From positions 124,001-188,000 of the forward strand of contig JACKQB010000001.1 of assembly GCA_024233115.1 (NCBI GenBank): a DNA stretch of 64,000 nt. Direction: 5' to 3'. The translations under genes were made by a program, and so were the position numbers. Below, piece by piece: positions 27,375 through 36,779 of this stretch. The first letter of the stretch is position 1. The number at the start of each line of letters is the position of its first letter. The DNA is from Akkermansiaceae bacterium (GTDB lineage: Bacteria; Verrucomicrobiota; Verrucomicrobiia; Verrucomicrobiales; Akkermansiaceae). The notes below the pieces were generated by a model. It worked only from the letters and a program-made list of their open reading frames with translations, did no database searches and was not told the origin of the DNA.

Positions 27375-30140
27375 TCACTTTCGGCGTTTTGCACGGTCGA
27401 ATCTCGAACTTCTTGTTGTTTCCTGGTGTGCTGGTGCCTTGGTTGACTGCGGTTGCGCAGGTGGCGACGGGGTATCAGGCTTGACCACCGGTGCTGTGGT
27501 CTCGGTTGACTTTGCGTCGATGGAGACGCTTTCCTGATGCGTCTTCTGATACGTCTTGTTGCCTGTTTTTTGGGCACCATTGCCTGCCTTTGATTTGCCA
27601 GGTGATGATACAAGTGAGGGTTTGGGTAACTTCCACCCCGTACGGGTGATGAGGGCATCGAGTAAAATAAGCAGCAGGGCAGCAATCGCCAGCGGGATAC
27701 GCAGATCGGCTTGATGAATCACCGGTGGACGAAGCCATGCTTGGGAAAGGTCGAGCAGCTCCCTGCCTCCGGTTTGTGCAGATACGGAGCGCAGCTCGGC
27801 CAGGCGATCCGGGTCAAACGCCCACTCGGTGCTCGATCCTACGATGATAGGTCCAAAGGGGATGGCGTGTTCGCCGGTTTGAATGGCACCCCGGACCAAG
27901 GTCCCCTCCTCAAGATCCTGGGTCAGGGAGAACCGGCCAGGTGCGATACGTTTCCATGCCACCTCGTACGGAGTACCGGCATGTTCACCATTGAGTAAGC
28001 GGATGCGTGGTGCTTGGATGGCGAATTTCTGTGACCATTCCTCGGTGTCATAGAGTAGGTCGATGGTTAGACGGGTGCCTTCAAGCCGATGGCGCAGTCC
28101 GATACCTGGCGGTAATTGGTCGCCCATCAACCATTGGGTCAGGGTTTGCAGAAAGTCCCCATACTGTGGCCAGGCGCGTATTTTCTCCGAATACTTGCCG
28201 CCTAACGGAAATGAGACGGCGGCAGTCCTGCCGATGCCACGCCGTGCGTGGGCAACGAGAGGGGCCAGATACTCGTCGGTGGTGACCAGCGAAGTGGTGG
28301 CATCCTCACGGGCGTAGGACAGGTTGTAGCCATCGGCCTCGGATGGCCAGCTAAATGGCTTGGCGGATATTTCACTCCACTTTCCCGTGGCTTTGGCTCC
28401 GACAGGATCGGTCACAAAGGCCGAGCGGGCAATGGTAACGGTTTCCTGGGCAAACAGCCGCGGAATCTCGGCTGGGCGGGTGGTGAAAAAACATCGTCCA
28501 TTGCCCCGCTTGGCCACATCCTTTAAAAAAGCAGCGTCGGCATCCTTGGGCGTTCCCAGCCCGATCACGGAAATGGTGCATCCCTCCTTGGTCATCTCCG
28601 CAATGAGTTCCTTGTATTTGCCCGGCTCTTCGGAGTCGGCGGCATCGGAAAAGAGGATCACGTGCCGCGTGCCGGCGGTCGATTTCTTAAGCTCCGTCCA
28701 CGCTGCCTTGAGGCCGGTGTAGACATAGATACCACCACCCTGCGATCGGATGCGGCGGATTTTTCCAATAATGGCATTCTTCTTATCCTTGATCTCGATG
28801 AGCGGCACGATGCGGTAGGGTTCACTGTCGACGGCAAAGACACAGACCTGGTCCATTATTCCTAACAATTCGACAGCGCGGGCTGCACCGGTGTTGGCGA
28901 GGTCCATTTTGGTTTTCCCTCCGCCTGCGGTGGCTGCCATCGAGCCGGACCGGTCCATCACCACTGCCATGGCGACCGAGAGTTTGCGATGTTCGTTTTT
29001 GAGCTCCATGGAGACAGGCAGGAGGTTGTCGATCGCCGATTGGAAGTAGCCCCCGGAGCCGAACGACTGCTTGCCGCCCACCATCATGAACCCGCCGCCC
29101 TGCTCCCGCACATAGAAATTCAGTGCGTCCTGGAACGCGGAGGGGACTTCGAAGGCCGGCACGTTGTTAAAAACGACCGACCGGGCGCCAGCAAGTTGGC
29201 CCACCCTCAGGCTGCCTGGCTCGGTGACGACCTGTACATCATAATCCTGGTCCCGAAGCGCGGCTGCCAGTGGATCGTTGATGTATTTGCTGACTAACAG
29301 AACGCGCGGGCCGCCGACGACTTCGAGCCAGCGTTCCATCCTGTTGTTACCTGGGTGGGCATCTTTTTCCGGCTGGATTTCGGCACTGTATTCATAGGAG
29401 CCCGTGCGGGAAATCCGGTCGGTGAATTCAGCCCTGCCGGTGCCGCTGACGATTTTAACCTTGGTTTCAGAGAGCGTCTGGCCGTTGCGTTTGATGACCA
29501 GTGGTACCTCGGCATCGGTGTAACCCCTGACGGTCACCTCCAGAACAAAGGGCTCGCCGACCTGGGTGCGGACGGGAAGGTGAAGGCGGGCTACCCGGAA
29601 ATCATCGGTGGTTTCCTCGCGGACCAGGCGGTAATCCATCGGGATGCCTTGACGGGACAATTTGACAGCCGCCTCCGCGAGAGGTTCGGTGGAATATCCA
29701 TCGGTGAAGGCAAGAATACGTGAGGGCCGGTCTTCGGGTGCGAGTGCGAGAATATTTTGAATCGCCAGATTGCTGCGGGTCAGCTTGCGACTGCCGGTAT
29801 AGACGGCGGTTTCCGTGCCGGGTTTCTGTTCGACCACTTCCGACGCGTAGTCGATGAAGTGTAAGCGGTCGTGGCGCGATGGCTTGGAGCGCTCCAGAAG
29901 CTTTTTCCACTCGGGCAGCCCTTTGTCGATGAGGTCTTCGGTCGATTCAGACCGATCCAACAGCACCCAGAGATCCAGGGCGTCCTGCTGTTTGCTGATT
30001 CTGGGATCGACCAGTAAAGCGGTGATCACTAGCAGCAGTAGGAGCCGCAGCGGCCGCCACAGCTCCAGCCCACGCCACACCAGCCCGAGCAAAAGAAACA
30101 CGGGAAGCAGGAAAAACCATTCGGGGGCGGTGAAGCTCAT
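27375..30140 (-). CDS. VWA-domain membrane protein (Bat-operon type)
   Basis: The 921-residue product has two N-terminal membrane helices (about 8-45), a first VWA-like region with LLDRSES, a glutamine-amidotransferase-like region (ALRDQDYDVQVVTEPG, YVREQGGGFMMVGG), a full VWA domain with MIDAS DRSGS (about 395) and a C-terminal membrane helix (LRIPLAIAALLLILLDALI) before a Lys/Pro/Thr-rich tail. The start at 30140 is preferred because the longer frame adds an unlikely extra helix. It ends the minus-strand MoxR/DUF58/BatA group, from which a RAYT gene on the other strand now separates it. Such proteins are thought to assemble envelope complexes. Confidence 0.85.
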   Translation of the reverse strand: MSFTAPEWFFLLPVFLLLGLVWRGLELWRPLRLLLLLVITALLVDPRISKQQDALDLWVLLDRSESTEDLIDKGLPEWKKLLERSKPSRHDRLHFIDYASEVVEQKPGTETAVYTGSRKLTRSNLAIQNILALAPEDRPSRILAFTDGYSTEPLAEAAVKLSRQGIPMDYRLVREETTDDFRVARLHLPVRTQVGEPFVLEVTVRGYTDAEVPLVIKRNGQTLSETKVKIVSGTGRAEFTDRISRTGSYEYSAEIQPEKDAHPGNNRMERWLEVVGGPRVLLVSKYINDPLAAALRDQDYDVQVVTEPGSLRVGQLAGARSVVFNNVPAFEVPSAFQDALNFYVREQGGGFMMVGGKQSFGSGGYFQSAIDNLLPVSMELKNEHRKLSVAMAVVMDRSGSMAATAGGGKTKMDLANTGAARAVELLGIMDQVCVFAVDSEPYRIVPLIEIKDKKNAIIGKIRRIRSQGGGIYVYTGLKAAWTELKKSTAGTRHVILFSDAADSEEPGKYKELIAEMTKEGCTISVIGLGTPKDADAAFLKDVAKRGNGRCFFTTRPAEIPRLFAQETVTIARSAFVTDPVGAKATGKWSEISAKPFSWPSEADGYNLSYAREDATTSLVTTDEYLAPLVAHARRGIGRTAAVSFPLGGKYSEKIRAWPQYGDFLQTLTQWLMGDQLPPGIGLRHRLEGTRLTIDLLYDTEEWSQKFAIQAPRIRLLNGEHAGTPYEVAWKRIAPGRFSLTQDLEEGTLVRGAIQTGEHAIPFGPIIVGSSTEWAFDPDRLAELRSVSAQTGGRELLDLSQAWLRPPVIHQADLRIPLAIAALLLILLDALITRTGWKLPKPSLVSSPGKSKAGNGAQKTGNKTYQKTHQESVSIDAKSTETTAPVVKPDTPSPPAQPQSTKAPAHQETTRSSRFDRAKRRK

Positions 30141-30314
30141 AGTCGGGAATCTAGGGATGAAAATACCGAGTACGAAGCATAAAAGAGCGATTAATCGAAA
30201 AGTCTGCCCCTTGCTTGTGCCCAAATAATAAAAGGTCTGTCCTGTTGAAGAGAAATAAACGTTGACCTTGGTGCTTTGTCCGAGTAGTCTCCCATCAGTC
30301 AGCCGTTTCCAGCT

Positions 30315-31415
30315 ATGTATCAGCCACGTTTTCTATCCCCTTCCGCCGAGGTTTCGGCGTCGGTTTATCACTGTGTTTCCCGGGTGATCGACCGGCGGTT
30401 TGTGTTGGGGCGGGATGAGAAGGATGTTTTTGTGCGCATGATGCGGGAGTATGAGGCGTTTTGCGGGGTGCGGGTGCTTTCCTACTGCGTGATGAGCAAT
30501 CATTTCCACCTGCTGGTGGAGGTGCCGCCGAAGGCGCGGGGGGCGGCGGTGGAGATGGGGGACGATGAGTTCCTGAAGCGGATGAAAACGATTTATTCGA
30601 AGCTGTATTACCTCGACATCGAGCAAATGGTGCGGCGGCTTCGGCGGCAGGGTGCGGACGCGGCGGTGGAGGAGTTCAAGGCGAAATACACCCGGCGCAT
30701 GCACGACCTGTCGTCGTTTATGAAGGGGCTCAAGCAGCGGTTCACCCAGTGGTATAACGGCAAGAAAGCGCGTAAGGGAACCTTGTGGGAGGGGCGGTTC
30801 AAGAGTGTGCTGGTGCAGGATGGTTACGCGGCGCGTGTGATGTCGGCTTACATCGACCTCAACCCGATCCGGGCGGGGATGGTGGAGAAACCCGAGGACT
30901 ACAAGTGGAGTTCGTATGGCGAGGCGATGCAGCCGACGGCGAAACGGGGCCGGAAGCTGGCGCGGGACGGGTATTGCAGGATCCTGGCCGGTGCGGATGA
31001 TTTTAATTTAAAAAGGGAGGGGGCAAGGCCATTGCAGAGCTGGGGCGACGGCGTGGCGGAGCGGTACCGGATGATGCTGTTCACGGATGGCGAGGAGGTG
31101 TTCGCCGAGCGGAGGGAAACGGGAGGCGGGGTCAAACAAGTGCGGAAAGGCTTCCGTCGACAGGACGTGGAGAAGGTGCTGGCGAAGGGTGGCAAGCTGA
31201 GCATTGGCGAGGCGTTGAGGTGCCGGGTCCGGTATTTCAGCGACGGCGTGACGTTTGGTAGTCGGGACTTTGTCGACAAGGTGTTCAAAGAGGCCCGTGA
31301 AAGATTCAGTGAAAAACGCAAGACCGGGGCGCGGCCATTGAGCGGTGTGGGGTGGCGGAAAAAGCAGACCCGGCTCTACTCGATGCGGCAGCTGGTCAAG
31401 GAGCGGCTGGAATAG
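30315..31415 (+). CDS. REP-associated tyrosine transposase (RAYT), second copy
   Basis: The 366-residue product has the Y1 HUH motif YCVMSNHFHLLVEV (about residues 56-69) and the downstream block TLWEGRFKSVLV...AYIDLNPIRAGMV typical of RAYT/IS200-like enzymes. It is clearly different from the RAYT in leuS: longer, with a 120-residue C-terminal extension containing two GARPL-type motifs. It interrupts the minus-strand VWA/BatA gene pair in antisense orientation. I see no REP palindrome at its edges, so it may be domesticated or may have lost its ends. Confidence 0.9.
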   Translation: MYQPRFLSPSAEVSASVYHCVSRVIDRRFVLGRDEKDVFVRMMREYEAFCGVRVLSYCVMSNHFHLLVEVPPKARGAAVEMGDDEFLKRMKTIYSKLYYLDIEQMVRRLRRQGADAAVEEFKAKYTRRMHDLSSFMKGLKQRFTQWYNGKKARKGTLWEGRFKSVLVQDGYAARVMSAYIDLNPIRAGMVEKPEDYKWSSYGEAMQPTAKRGRKLARDGYCRILAGADDFNLKREGARPLQSWGDGVAERYRMMLFTDGEEVFAERRETGGGVKQVRKGFRRQDVEKVLAKGGKLSIGEALRCRVRYFSDGVTFGSRDFVDKVFKEARERFSEKRKTGARPLSGVGWRKKQTRLYSMRQLVKERLE

Positions 31416-31456
31416 AGTGTTCTGTTAGGTGGCGACCTGTCGACGAGGGGGGGAGA

Positions 31457-33199
31457 TTAGTCTTTCGTAGATGGCTGATGGCTGGGGTGTCGTGATTTTG
31501 TAAAATGCCAGGCACCTAACAAGGCGGCGAGAACGAGGCACACCCAGACGCGCCAGAGGTGGTCGTCGCGGGTGTGGCGGTCGACAGCGCTGGCTAGGGT
31601 CGACGCGGGAAGGTTGTCCGTCGAGCAGTTGGAAAAGTCGGCTTCACGGGTATCGGCGAAAATGGCCGAGGCAGTCAGCAAGGTTTCTTTGCCCTGGGTG
31701 ATGGTGTAAAAACCGGGAGTGTCCGGAGCCGACAAGAGGCTGACGGAGGGGTCTGTTTTTTTTGTGGCAAGCTCCTTGCCTTCCAGGTCGAGAGTCGTGA
31801 AGACAAGGGGTTCGGCCCTCGCTCCCTTGTGTCGGGTGAGCTCAAGAGGTTCCCCGGTTTCGGTGAGCCGTGTTTCAGGCGCAATTTTTTCGTTGCGCAA
31901 TTGTTGACAGAACCGGAGCAAAAGCACGGCGGTGGCGGGTTGTTGCAAGGCGTTGGATTTGTTGATATCAAAATTGAGAACCAGGGCTTGTTTACCCGAT
32001 GTCGGGTGTTGGCGAAGGTAAATGAGTGGCCGGTTTCCCTGCCAGAGCAGGATATCATCAGATTCGGTGTGCGGCAGGGAGATGGTCGCACGCACCAATA
32101 ACGTCTGCCAGTTGAGCCCTTCTGTCAGCGGGTGCTTGGTGGCGACGATATGGCCGGTCAGGTAGGGTCGGTTACTGGCCTTGTCCTGCGGCGAAACAAT
32201 GAGGTGGTTCTGGCTTGGCGTGGTTTCCGTCGGGGTAACGATGAGGTCGGCGGCGCCTTTGTTAGGCGCGGGTTTCAGATTGGGAAAGCTGTTGAGCATC
32301 CGGTCGCTGAGGCGGGCGGATTCCTTGGGCAGGGACGAGTAGACGACGAGTGGTTTGGGATCGGGCCGGACGATGGGTATGCTGTTATCCAGATCAAAGG
32401 GGTCATGGCTCAGGACTACGCGGATGCGAGCGAACTGGGCGGGAAAGGCGCCCTGGATGGTGGCCAGTCGGCCCGCCTGGAGTGCGATCGTTTTTTCACT
32501 GCTGCGCCCCTCAGGGGTTTCTAGATGCCAGGTGCGGGTTTGATCGGAATCCGAGTAGTTGCGGACGACCGCTTGCCAGATAAGGTCGCTGCCGTTTTGG
32601 CTAAAACCAACCCCGGTGATACCGCAATTATCAGTGGCTCTGCCAATGGCGACGCAGGAGGTGTTGTAGGGCAACGGCGAGTCTGCCGGGGTGTCTGTGA
32701 TATAGGTGATGGCGCCCTCCGCCCCCACGAGGCTGCGGGCAACCCGGAGGGTGTTGGCTGGCTCGGTGGCTCCGGAGCCCGGAGTCCATTTTTCCAAGGC
32801 ACTGAGCATATCCTCAATGGACTTGCCTTGGTAAATCTTTGTTTTGGCTGGGTCCGATTCCAGCAACCAGATCTCAATGTTCGCCGCGTTGCCTTTGAGC
32901 CGCGGTATCTCTTTTCCCAGCGCCGGCGCAATCCCGTCCTTGAAAACGCGCATCGATGCCGAGCTGTCCAATACGATGGCAATACGCTGGGTCGACTTCG
33001 CCTTCACATAACGGGGCTGCACGAGTATCCAGGTGACTAACAGGACGGCAAGGATTTGCAACCAGAGCGGGACGGAATTGACCAGTCGATCAAACCGCCT
33101 GCCGCTGGTCGACTCGCGCTGGGCCTGACGAAGCAAGAACAGGGTGCTCACCAGCTCCACCTTCGCCCTGCGTTGGAGAAAGTGGATCAACACGATCAA
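31457..33199 (-). CDS. BatA-domain/VWA membrane protein (start disturbed)
   Basis: The 580-residue product from the TTG at 33199 begins inside the first membrane helix of the BatA N-terminal domain (IVLIHFLQRRAKVEL). A second helix follows (WLQILAVLLVTWILV), then a VWA domain with MIDAS DSSAS (78-82) and a C-terminal helix. The same frame is open upstream and encodes the missing helix (LHGLWALLGVPLIVLIHF), but an in-frame TAG at 33266-33268 precedes it with no ATG, GTG or TTG between. The true start may be CTG (33247) or another rare codon. The repeat element at 33258 occupies the place where a normal start would be. Confidence 0.8.
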   Translation of the reverse strand: MIVLIHFLQRRAKVELVSTLFLLRQAQRESTSGRRFDRLVNSVPLWLQILAVLLVTWILVQPRYVKAKSTQRIAIVLDSSASMRVFKDGIAPALGKEIPRLKGNAANIEIWLLESDPAKTKIYQGKSIEDMLSALEKWTPGSGATEPANTLRVARSLVGAEGAITYITDTPADSPLPYNTSCVAIGRATDNCGITGVGFSQNGSDLIWQAVVRNYSDSDQTRTWHLETPEGRSSEKTIALQAGRLATIQGAFPAQFARIRVVLSHDPFDLDNSIPIVRPDPKPLVVYSSLPKESARLSDRMLNSFPNLKPAPNKGAADLIVTPTETTPSQNHLIVSPQDKASNRPYLTGHIVATKHPLTEGLNWQTLLVRATISLPHTESDDILLWQGNRPLIYLRQHPTSGKQALVLNFDINKSNALQQPATAVLLLRFCQQLRNEKIAPETRLTETGEPLELTRHKGARAEPLVFTTLDLEGKELATKKTDPSVSLLSAPDTPGFYTITQGKETLLTASAIFADTREADFSNCSTDNLPASTLASAVDRHTRDDHLWRVWVCLVLAALLGAWHFTKSRHPSHQPSTKD

Positions 33200-33257
33200 G
33201 GGGACACCGAGAAGTGCCCAGAGGCCGTGCAGGTTGGTGAGGATCAGATTGATAAGA

Positions 33258-33435
33258 TTTAAGTTCTAAGTTTTAAACTCCACCTACTACGCCAAGGCTA
33301 CGAAGGCCAAGAAATACCAAGCGGTAGGGAGAGGTGAAGGCTGTGTTTGAGATGAATAGGGTAAGACGATGAATTTGGTTTTTTTGAATACGCCGTGCTG
33401 GTTTTGGTATTTGGAGTTTAAAGCTTGGATTTTAG
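33258..33435. repeat. Heptad-repeat inverted element B
   Basis: The left end TTTAAGTTCTAAGTTTT (33258-33274) continues into AAACTCC. The right end (33401-33435) reads TTTTGGTATTTGGAGTTT and then AAAGCTTGG. The arms are related inverted heptads but more decayed than in the 36780 element. It fills the gap between the TAA of the DUF58 gene (33432-33434, inside the right arm) and the batA-like coding region. It shares the 9-mer CGTGCTGGT (33393-33401) with the S23-bearing element. Confidence 0.75.
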
Positions 33436-34310
33436 GCGATGCAAAGTGCCCCTGCCTGCACAGCTTCCTCATTGAGCGCGTCGAGCAGCGGTTGGTCGGC
33501 GCAAACGCGGGCGAGGGGGGCGTTAAAGCGTTTGGACGCGGTATGCCACTCTGCAAAGTGGGCGGCGTAGGCTTTTTGATAGAGTTTCAGGGTGGTTTTT
33601 TCAATGCGGTGCGGGTGGTTGCTACCCACCTCGACATCGACAAACTCATAATTGCCTTCCCATGCAGGGTTGGCCTCTGATTTTAAAAATGGAGCCAGAA
33701 TGATAGGTTTGCCCTGCTGGATATTGAGGAGTCGGAGTGGCGGTGTGGGATCGCCTTCGAACAGCAGGTCGGAGATCAACACACGGATGGCATTTCCGCG
33801 GAACTGGATTTGGTCGAGCGCCAAGGGGCTGGCCATGTTTCCCGGTCGGATCGCCTGCACCGTATCCAACCAGAGGTGGGAGGTCACGGCATCCATCGGG
33901 AGGGTGGCGTGGCTGTCTCCACGCACAATGTGGATCTGCGTTGCTGCGCCGGCCTGGATGGCAGAGATGACAGCAAAATAGAACAGCTCTGCGGTGCGGT
34001 TGGCTTTGATGGGGTCAAAAAACATCGATTCGGATGCATCCAGGATGATATCGATGACGGGCCTCACTTCCTCGCGATACAACTTCATCGTGTACTGCCC
34101 GGTGCGGGCGTAGGCTTGCCAGTTGATATGCCGGGGGTCGTCACCGGGCATGTAAGCACGGTGGTCTTGAAAGTCGATCGATGAGCCGGTGCCCGCCCCC
34201 TGGAACTCACCGGCCATGCCGCGCCACACCTGGCTACGCAGCGGCAGGGTAAGGCGCTCTGCACAGACAGAGGCCTGGGTGTATAAGAGAGTGAGCTGGT
34301 CAATGGTCAT
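33432..34310 (-). CDS. DUF58-domain protein (MoxR-associated)
   Basis: The 292-residue protein has the DUF58 signature DPRHINWQAYARTG (58-71) followed by a degenerate VWA-like DASES (91-95). DUF58 proteins accompany MoxR ATPases and VWA proteins in Bat-type operons and are thought to help assemble or activate client complexes. The start overlaps the ABC permease stop by 4 nt (ATGA), so translation is coupled. The TAA stop is provided by the heptad element. Confidence 0.9.
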   Translation of the reverse strand: MTIDQLTLLYTQASVCAERLTLPLRSQVWRGMAGEFQGAGTGSSIDFQDHRAYMPGDDPRHINWQAYARTGQYTMKLYREEVRPVIDIILDASESMFFDPIKANRTAELFYFAVISAIQAGAATQIHIVRGDSHATLPMDAVTSHLWLDTVQAIRPGNMASPLALDQIQFRGNAIRVLISDLLFEGDPTPPLRLLNIQQGKPIILAPFLKSEANPAWEGNYEFVDVEVGSNHPHRIEKTTLKLYQKAYAAHFAEWHTASKRFNAPLARVCADQPLLDALNEEAVQAGALCIA

Positions 34311-35746
34311 TGGTCATCCGTGGTTGGGCGTTCCACATGATTGATGTGTTTCCACACGGGGAGGGTTGTGACGAGTGCGATGGCGGCGTAGATGGTTAGA
34401 TTGAAGTAGCTTGCATAAACGTGGGTGTCCGCTGGTATCCCGCTTGGGCCATTAAGAAAATGAAAGCTGGTGGGTATCCAGAAAAAATACGGCATGATGT
34501 GCAGGCCGCTTGAAAAGGATTCAACGGCAAAGACCACGAGCACAATTAAAAACTGGGTGCAGACAAATAGGATAAACAACCCGAAACGGTTCTCCTGTTT
34601 TCTGGCGAAGATCCGTGTCAGTGCCAGAGGGAAGAACAGCGCGGCAAACACGGAATTTAACACGATGATGTCCCATTGCCCGACGTGTGCGCCGCGAGAT
34701 ACATGGAACATCACCAGGGCACGCATTACCCCGTATAGTAGAATGACATAGAGAAGGCCCGTCGCCCACCCTGGATAGAGAAGCCTTCCCACGAGCTTGC
34801 CGACTGTGCCTTTGCGTGTGTATGGCCGGACGATGGGGCTTACCAATTGCGGGTTTTCTGTCAGTGAAATCATGCTGATGGGAATGCACAGGGCGAGGCC
34901 GATGACGATCGCTCCGAATGGAGATACGCCGGCAAAAGCGAATGCCAGCACGGTGATGATAATCAGTCCAAGGCTCACCATGCGCCTGAGGGATGAGCGG
35001 TTCTCGGCAATGGGGGCAATCATCGATGTCCCCAGGTCCAGGCACATCCAGGCGAGGTAAATGCTTGCCGAGACAAAACCCGTAAACGTCAGGGTCGTGG
35101 TTGCATCGGTCAGGCTGACGAGTTGGATGATTTCCTGGTAATTATTCCGACCACCGAAGTACATCGACCAGATCATGATAAACGCGATAAAGGCACCGGA
35201 AATGGGGAACAGCACACGAATCACGACCGATGACATACCACTCAACCCCACGGTGATTGCGGTGAATGTCGCCGACAATAAAAAGGTGCTCAGTAGGAGT
35301 AGGATCTCGGCAAACATCTGCATGTCGCCAAAGAAATACCGCAGGATCAGGTAGGGGACAATCGCAGTGAGTATGAGTCCCGACTGGCTGACGATCGACA
35401 CCCACTTGCCGAAAGTAATCCGCCATGCACTCAGTTTGGTAAGGCTGAGGAGATCGATGGTGTCACCGCGGATCTCCGCCGATAATGCGGTGATACCGCG
35501 CAGGGGTTGGACGACGAGGACGGCGACGGAAAAGAAAAAGAAAATAATCTGTGACAGGTAGCTGCCCGCATTTTCATGGGATGCCACCGCCGCTGTGACC
35601 AGCAGGATAAAACAAAGAAATGCCTGCACGGCGATGAACAGGATCACAAAACTCACCCCCCGCAGCCCCTGCCGCAGCTCTTTCACCAACATCGGGTTGA
35701 GCTTGTCTGGAAAGTCACTGATGTGATCTATGTTAGGTTGATCCAT
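34307..35746 (-). CDS. ABC transporter permease
   Basis: This 479-residue membrane protein has about twelve hydrophobic segments (for example 30-54, 64-83, 120-140, 150-170, 178-200) and the N-terminal LNPMLVKELRQGLRG, typical of ABC-2-type permeases. It lies next to its ATPase (36776-35814) and DUF58. The substrate is unknown; similar permeases with MoxR/BatA genes in this phylum resemble the gliding-motility GldF/GldG-type exporters. Confidence 0.85.
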   Translation of the reverse strand: MDQPNIDHISDFPDKLNPMLVKELRQGLRGVSFVILFIAVQAFLCFILLVTAAVASHENAGSYLSQIIFFFFSVAVLVVQPLRGITALSAEIRGDTIDLLSLTKLSAWRITFGKWVSIVSQSGLILTAIVPYLILRYFFGDMQMFAEILLLLSTFLLSATFTAITVGLSGMSSVVIRVLFPISGAFIAFIMIWSMYFGGRNNYQEIIQLVSLTDATTTLTFTGFVSASIYLAWMCLDLGTSMIAPIAENRSSLRRMVSLGLIIITVLAFAFAGVSPFGAIVIGLALCIPISMISLTENPQLVSPIVRPYTRKGTVGKLVGRLLYPGWATGLLYVILLYGVMRALVMFHVSRGAHVGQWDIIVLNSVFAALFFPLALTRIFARKQENRFGLFILFVCTQFLIVLVVFAVESFSSGLHIMPYFFWIPTSFHFLNGPSGIPADTHVYASYFNLTIYAAIALVTTLPVWKHINHVERPTTDDQ

Positions 35747-35785
35747 TTTGTAGACAGAATTAACAACATTAACAGAATTTATGAA

Positions 35786-35810
35786 TTGGAGTTTGGTGTT
35801 TGAAACTTAA
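35786..35810. repeat. Heptad-repeat element C, single arm
   Basis: TTGGAGTTTGGTGTTTGAAA is followed by CTTAA, one arm of the heptad family, ending 3 nt from the TAA stop of the ABC ATPase gene (35814-35816). No inverted partner is evident in the remaining 39 nt before the permease start. It may be a remnant of a deleted element. Confidence 0.7.
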
Positions 35811-35813
35811 AAT

Positions 35814-36776
35814 TTACGGCTGCTGGGGCATCGCGGGCGGTTTGTTGACTTTGTCTAACATGTCGATGAAGGCGTCCTCAAGATTGCGTTGCTCTTTATG
35901 GAATTCAACGACTTGCAGGCCGTCCTTGACCATGCTGGCGAGGACACGGGCCGCGACATCGATGGATTCGACCCGGAGCCGGCCACCTTGTTTGCGGGCT
36001 TCGATGAATTCGGCATAAGGATTGGTGACCACCCAGTCGGAAAGAGCTTGCGGATTGCCTAACACCTGCACATCAAAAAAGTAGCCACCTGTGTTGTCGG
36101 TGCCATGACGCAGTGACTCGGCATCGCCGTGGTGGACAATACGACCGTTGTTAATGAAGAGCAGACTGTCACACATTTCCCCGAGTTCGGAGAGGATGTG
36201 GGAGGATATGAAAATGGTTTTCCCTTCCTCTGCGAGGATGCGGATGAGGTGTTTGAGTTCGACCCTGGCTTTGGGATCGAGCCCCGCAGCGGGTTCATCC
36301 ATGATTAGGATCTGGGGATCGTGAATGAGTGATCGCCCGAGGCAAAGCCGCTGGGTCATGCCCTTGGACAGCTTGTTAGACAACCGGTCGGCCAGCGGGA
36401 TGAGGTCGGCGAACTCCATCACCTCCTGCACGCGCATCTGGCGTTCCTTGCCTGCATAGCCGAGTGCCCGGGCATAGAAATCGAGGTATTCGAGCACGGT
36501 CATGTGGTCGTAGTTACCGAAATGATCCGGCATCCAGCCGATCAGGGACCTGACCTTGGCGGGGAAATTCACCACGTTGATACCGCAGATCTCGACGTTG
36601 CCCATCGTCGGGTAATCGAGTGTCGCCATGATCCGCATGGTGGTGGTTTTTCCGGCTCCGTTGGCTCCCACAAAGCCGCAGACCGAGCCGTGTGGCACTT
36701 CGAAGCTAATACCATCGACAGCCTTGAGCGGGCCGAAGTAGCGGTAGAGGTTTTTGACGGTGATGGCGTTGCTCAT
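35814..36776 (-). CDS. ABC transporter ATP-binding protein
   Basis: The 320-residue ATPase has Walker A GANGAGKT (37-44), signature LSKGMTQRLCLGRSL, Walker B ILIMDEPAAGLDP and the switch His in IFISSHIL. It powers the ABC-2-type permease encoded just downstream (35746-34307). The ATG at 36776 is only 3 nt from the end of the heptad/S23 element, so there is no room for a Shine-Dalgarno sequence outside the element. Confidence 0.93.
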   Translation of the reverse strand: MSNAITVKNLYRYFGPLKAVDGISFEVPHGSVCGFVGANGAGKTTTMRIMATLDYPTMGNVEICGINVVNFPAKVRSLIGWMPDHFGNYDHMTVLEYLDFYARALGYAGKERQMRVQEVMEFADLIPLADRLSNKLSKGMTQRLCLGRSLIHDPQILIMDEPAAGLDPKARVELKHLIRILAEEGKTIFISSHILSELGEMCDSLLFINNGRIVHHGDAESLRHGTDNTGGYFFDVQVLGNPQALSDWVVTNPYAEFIEARKQGGRLRVESIDVAARVLASMVKDGLQVVEFHKEQRNLEDAFIDMLDKVNKPPAMPQQP

Positions 36777-36779
36777 GCT

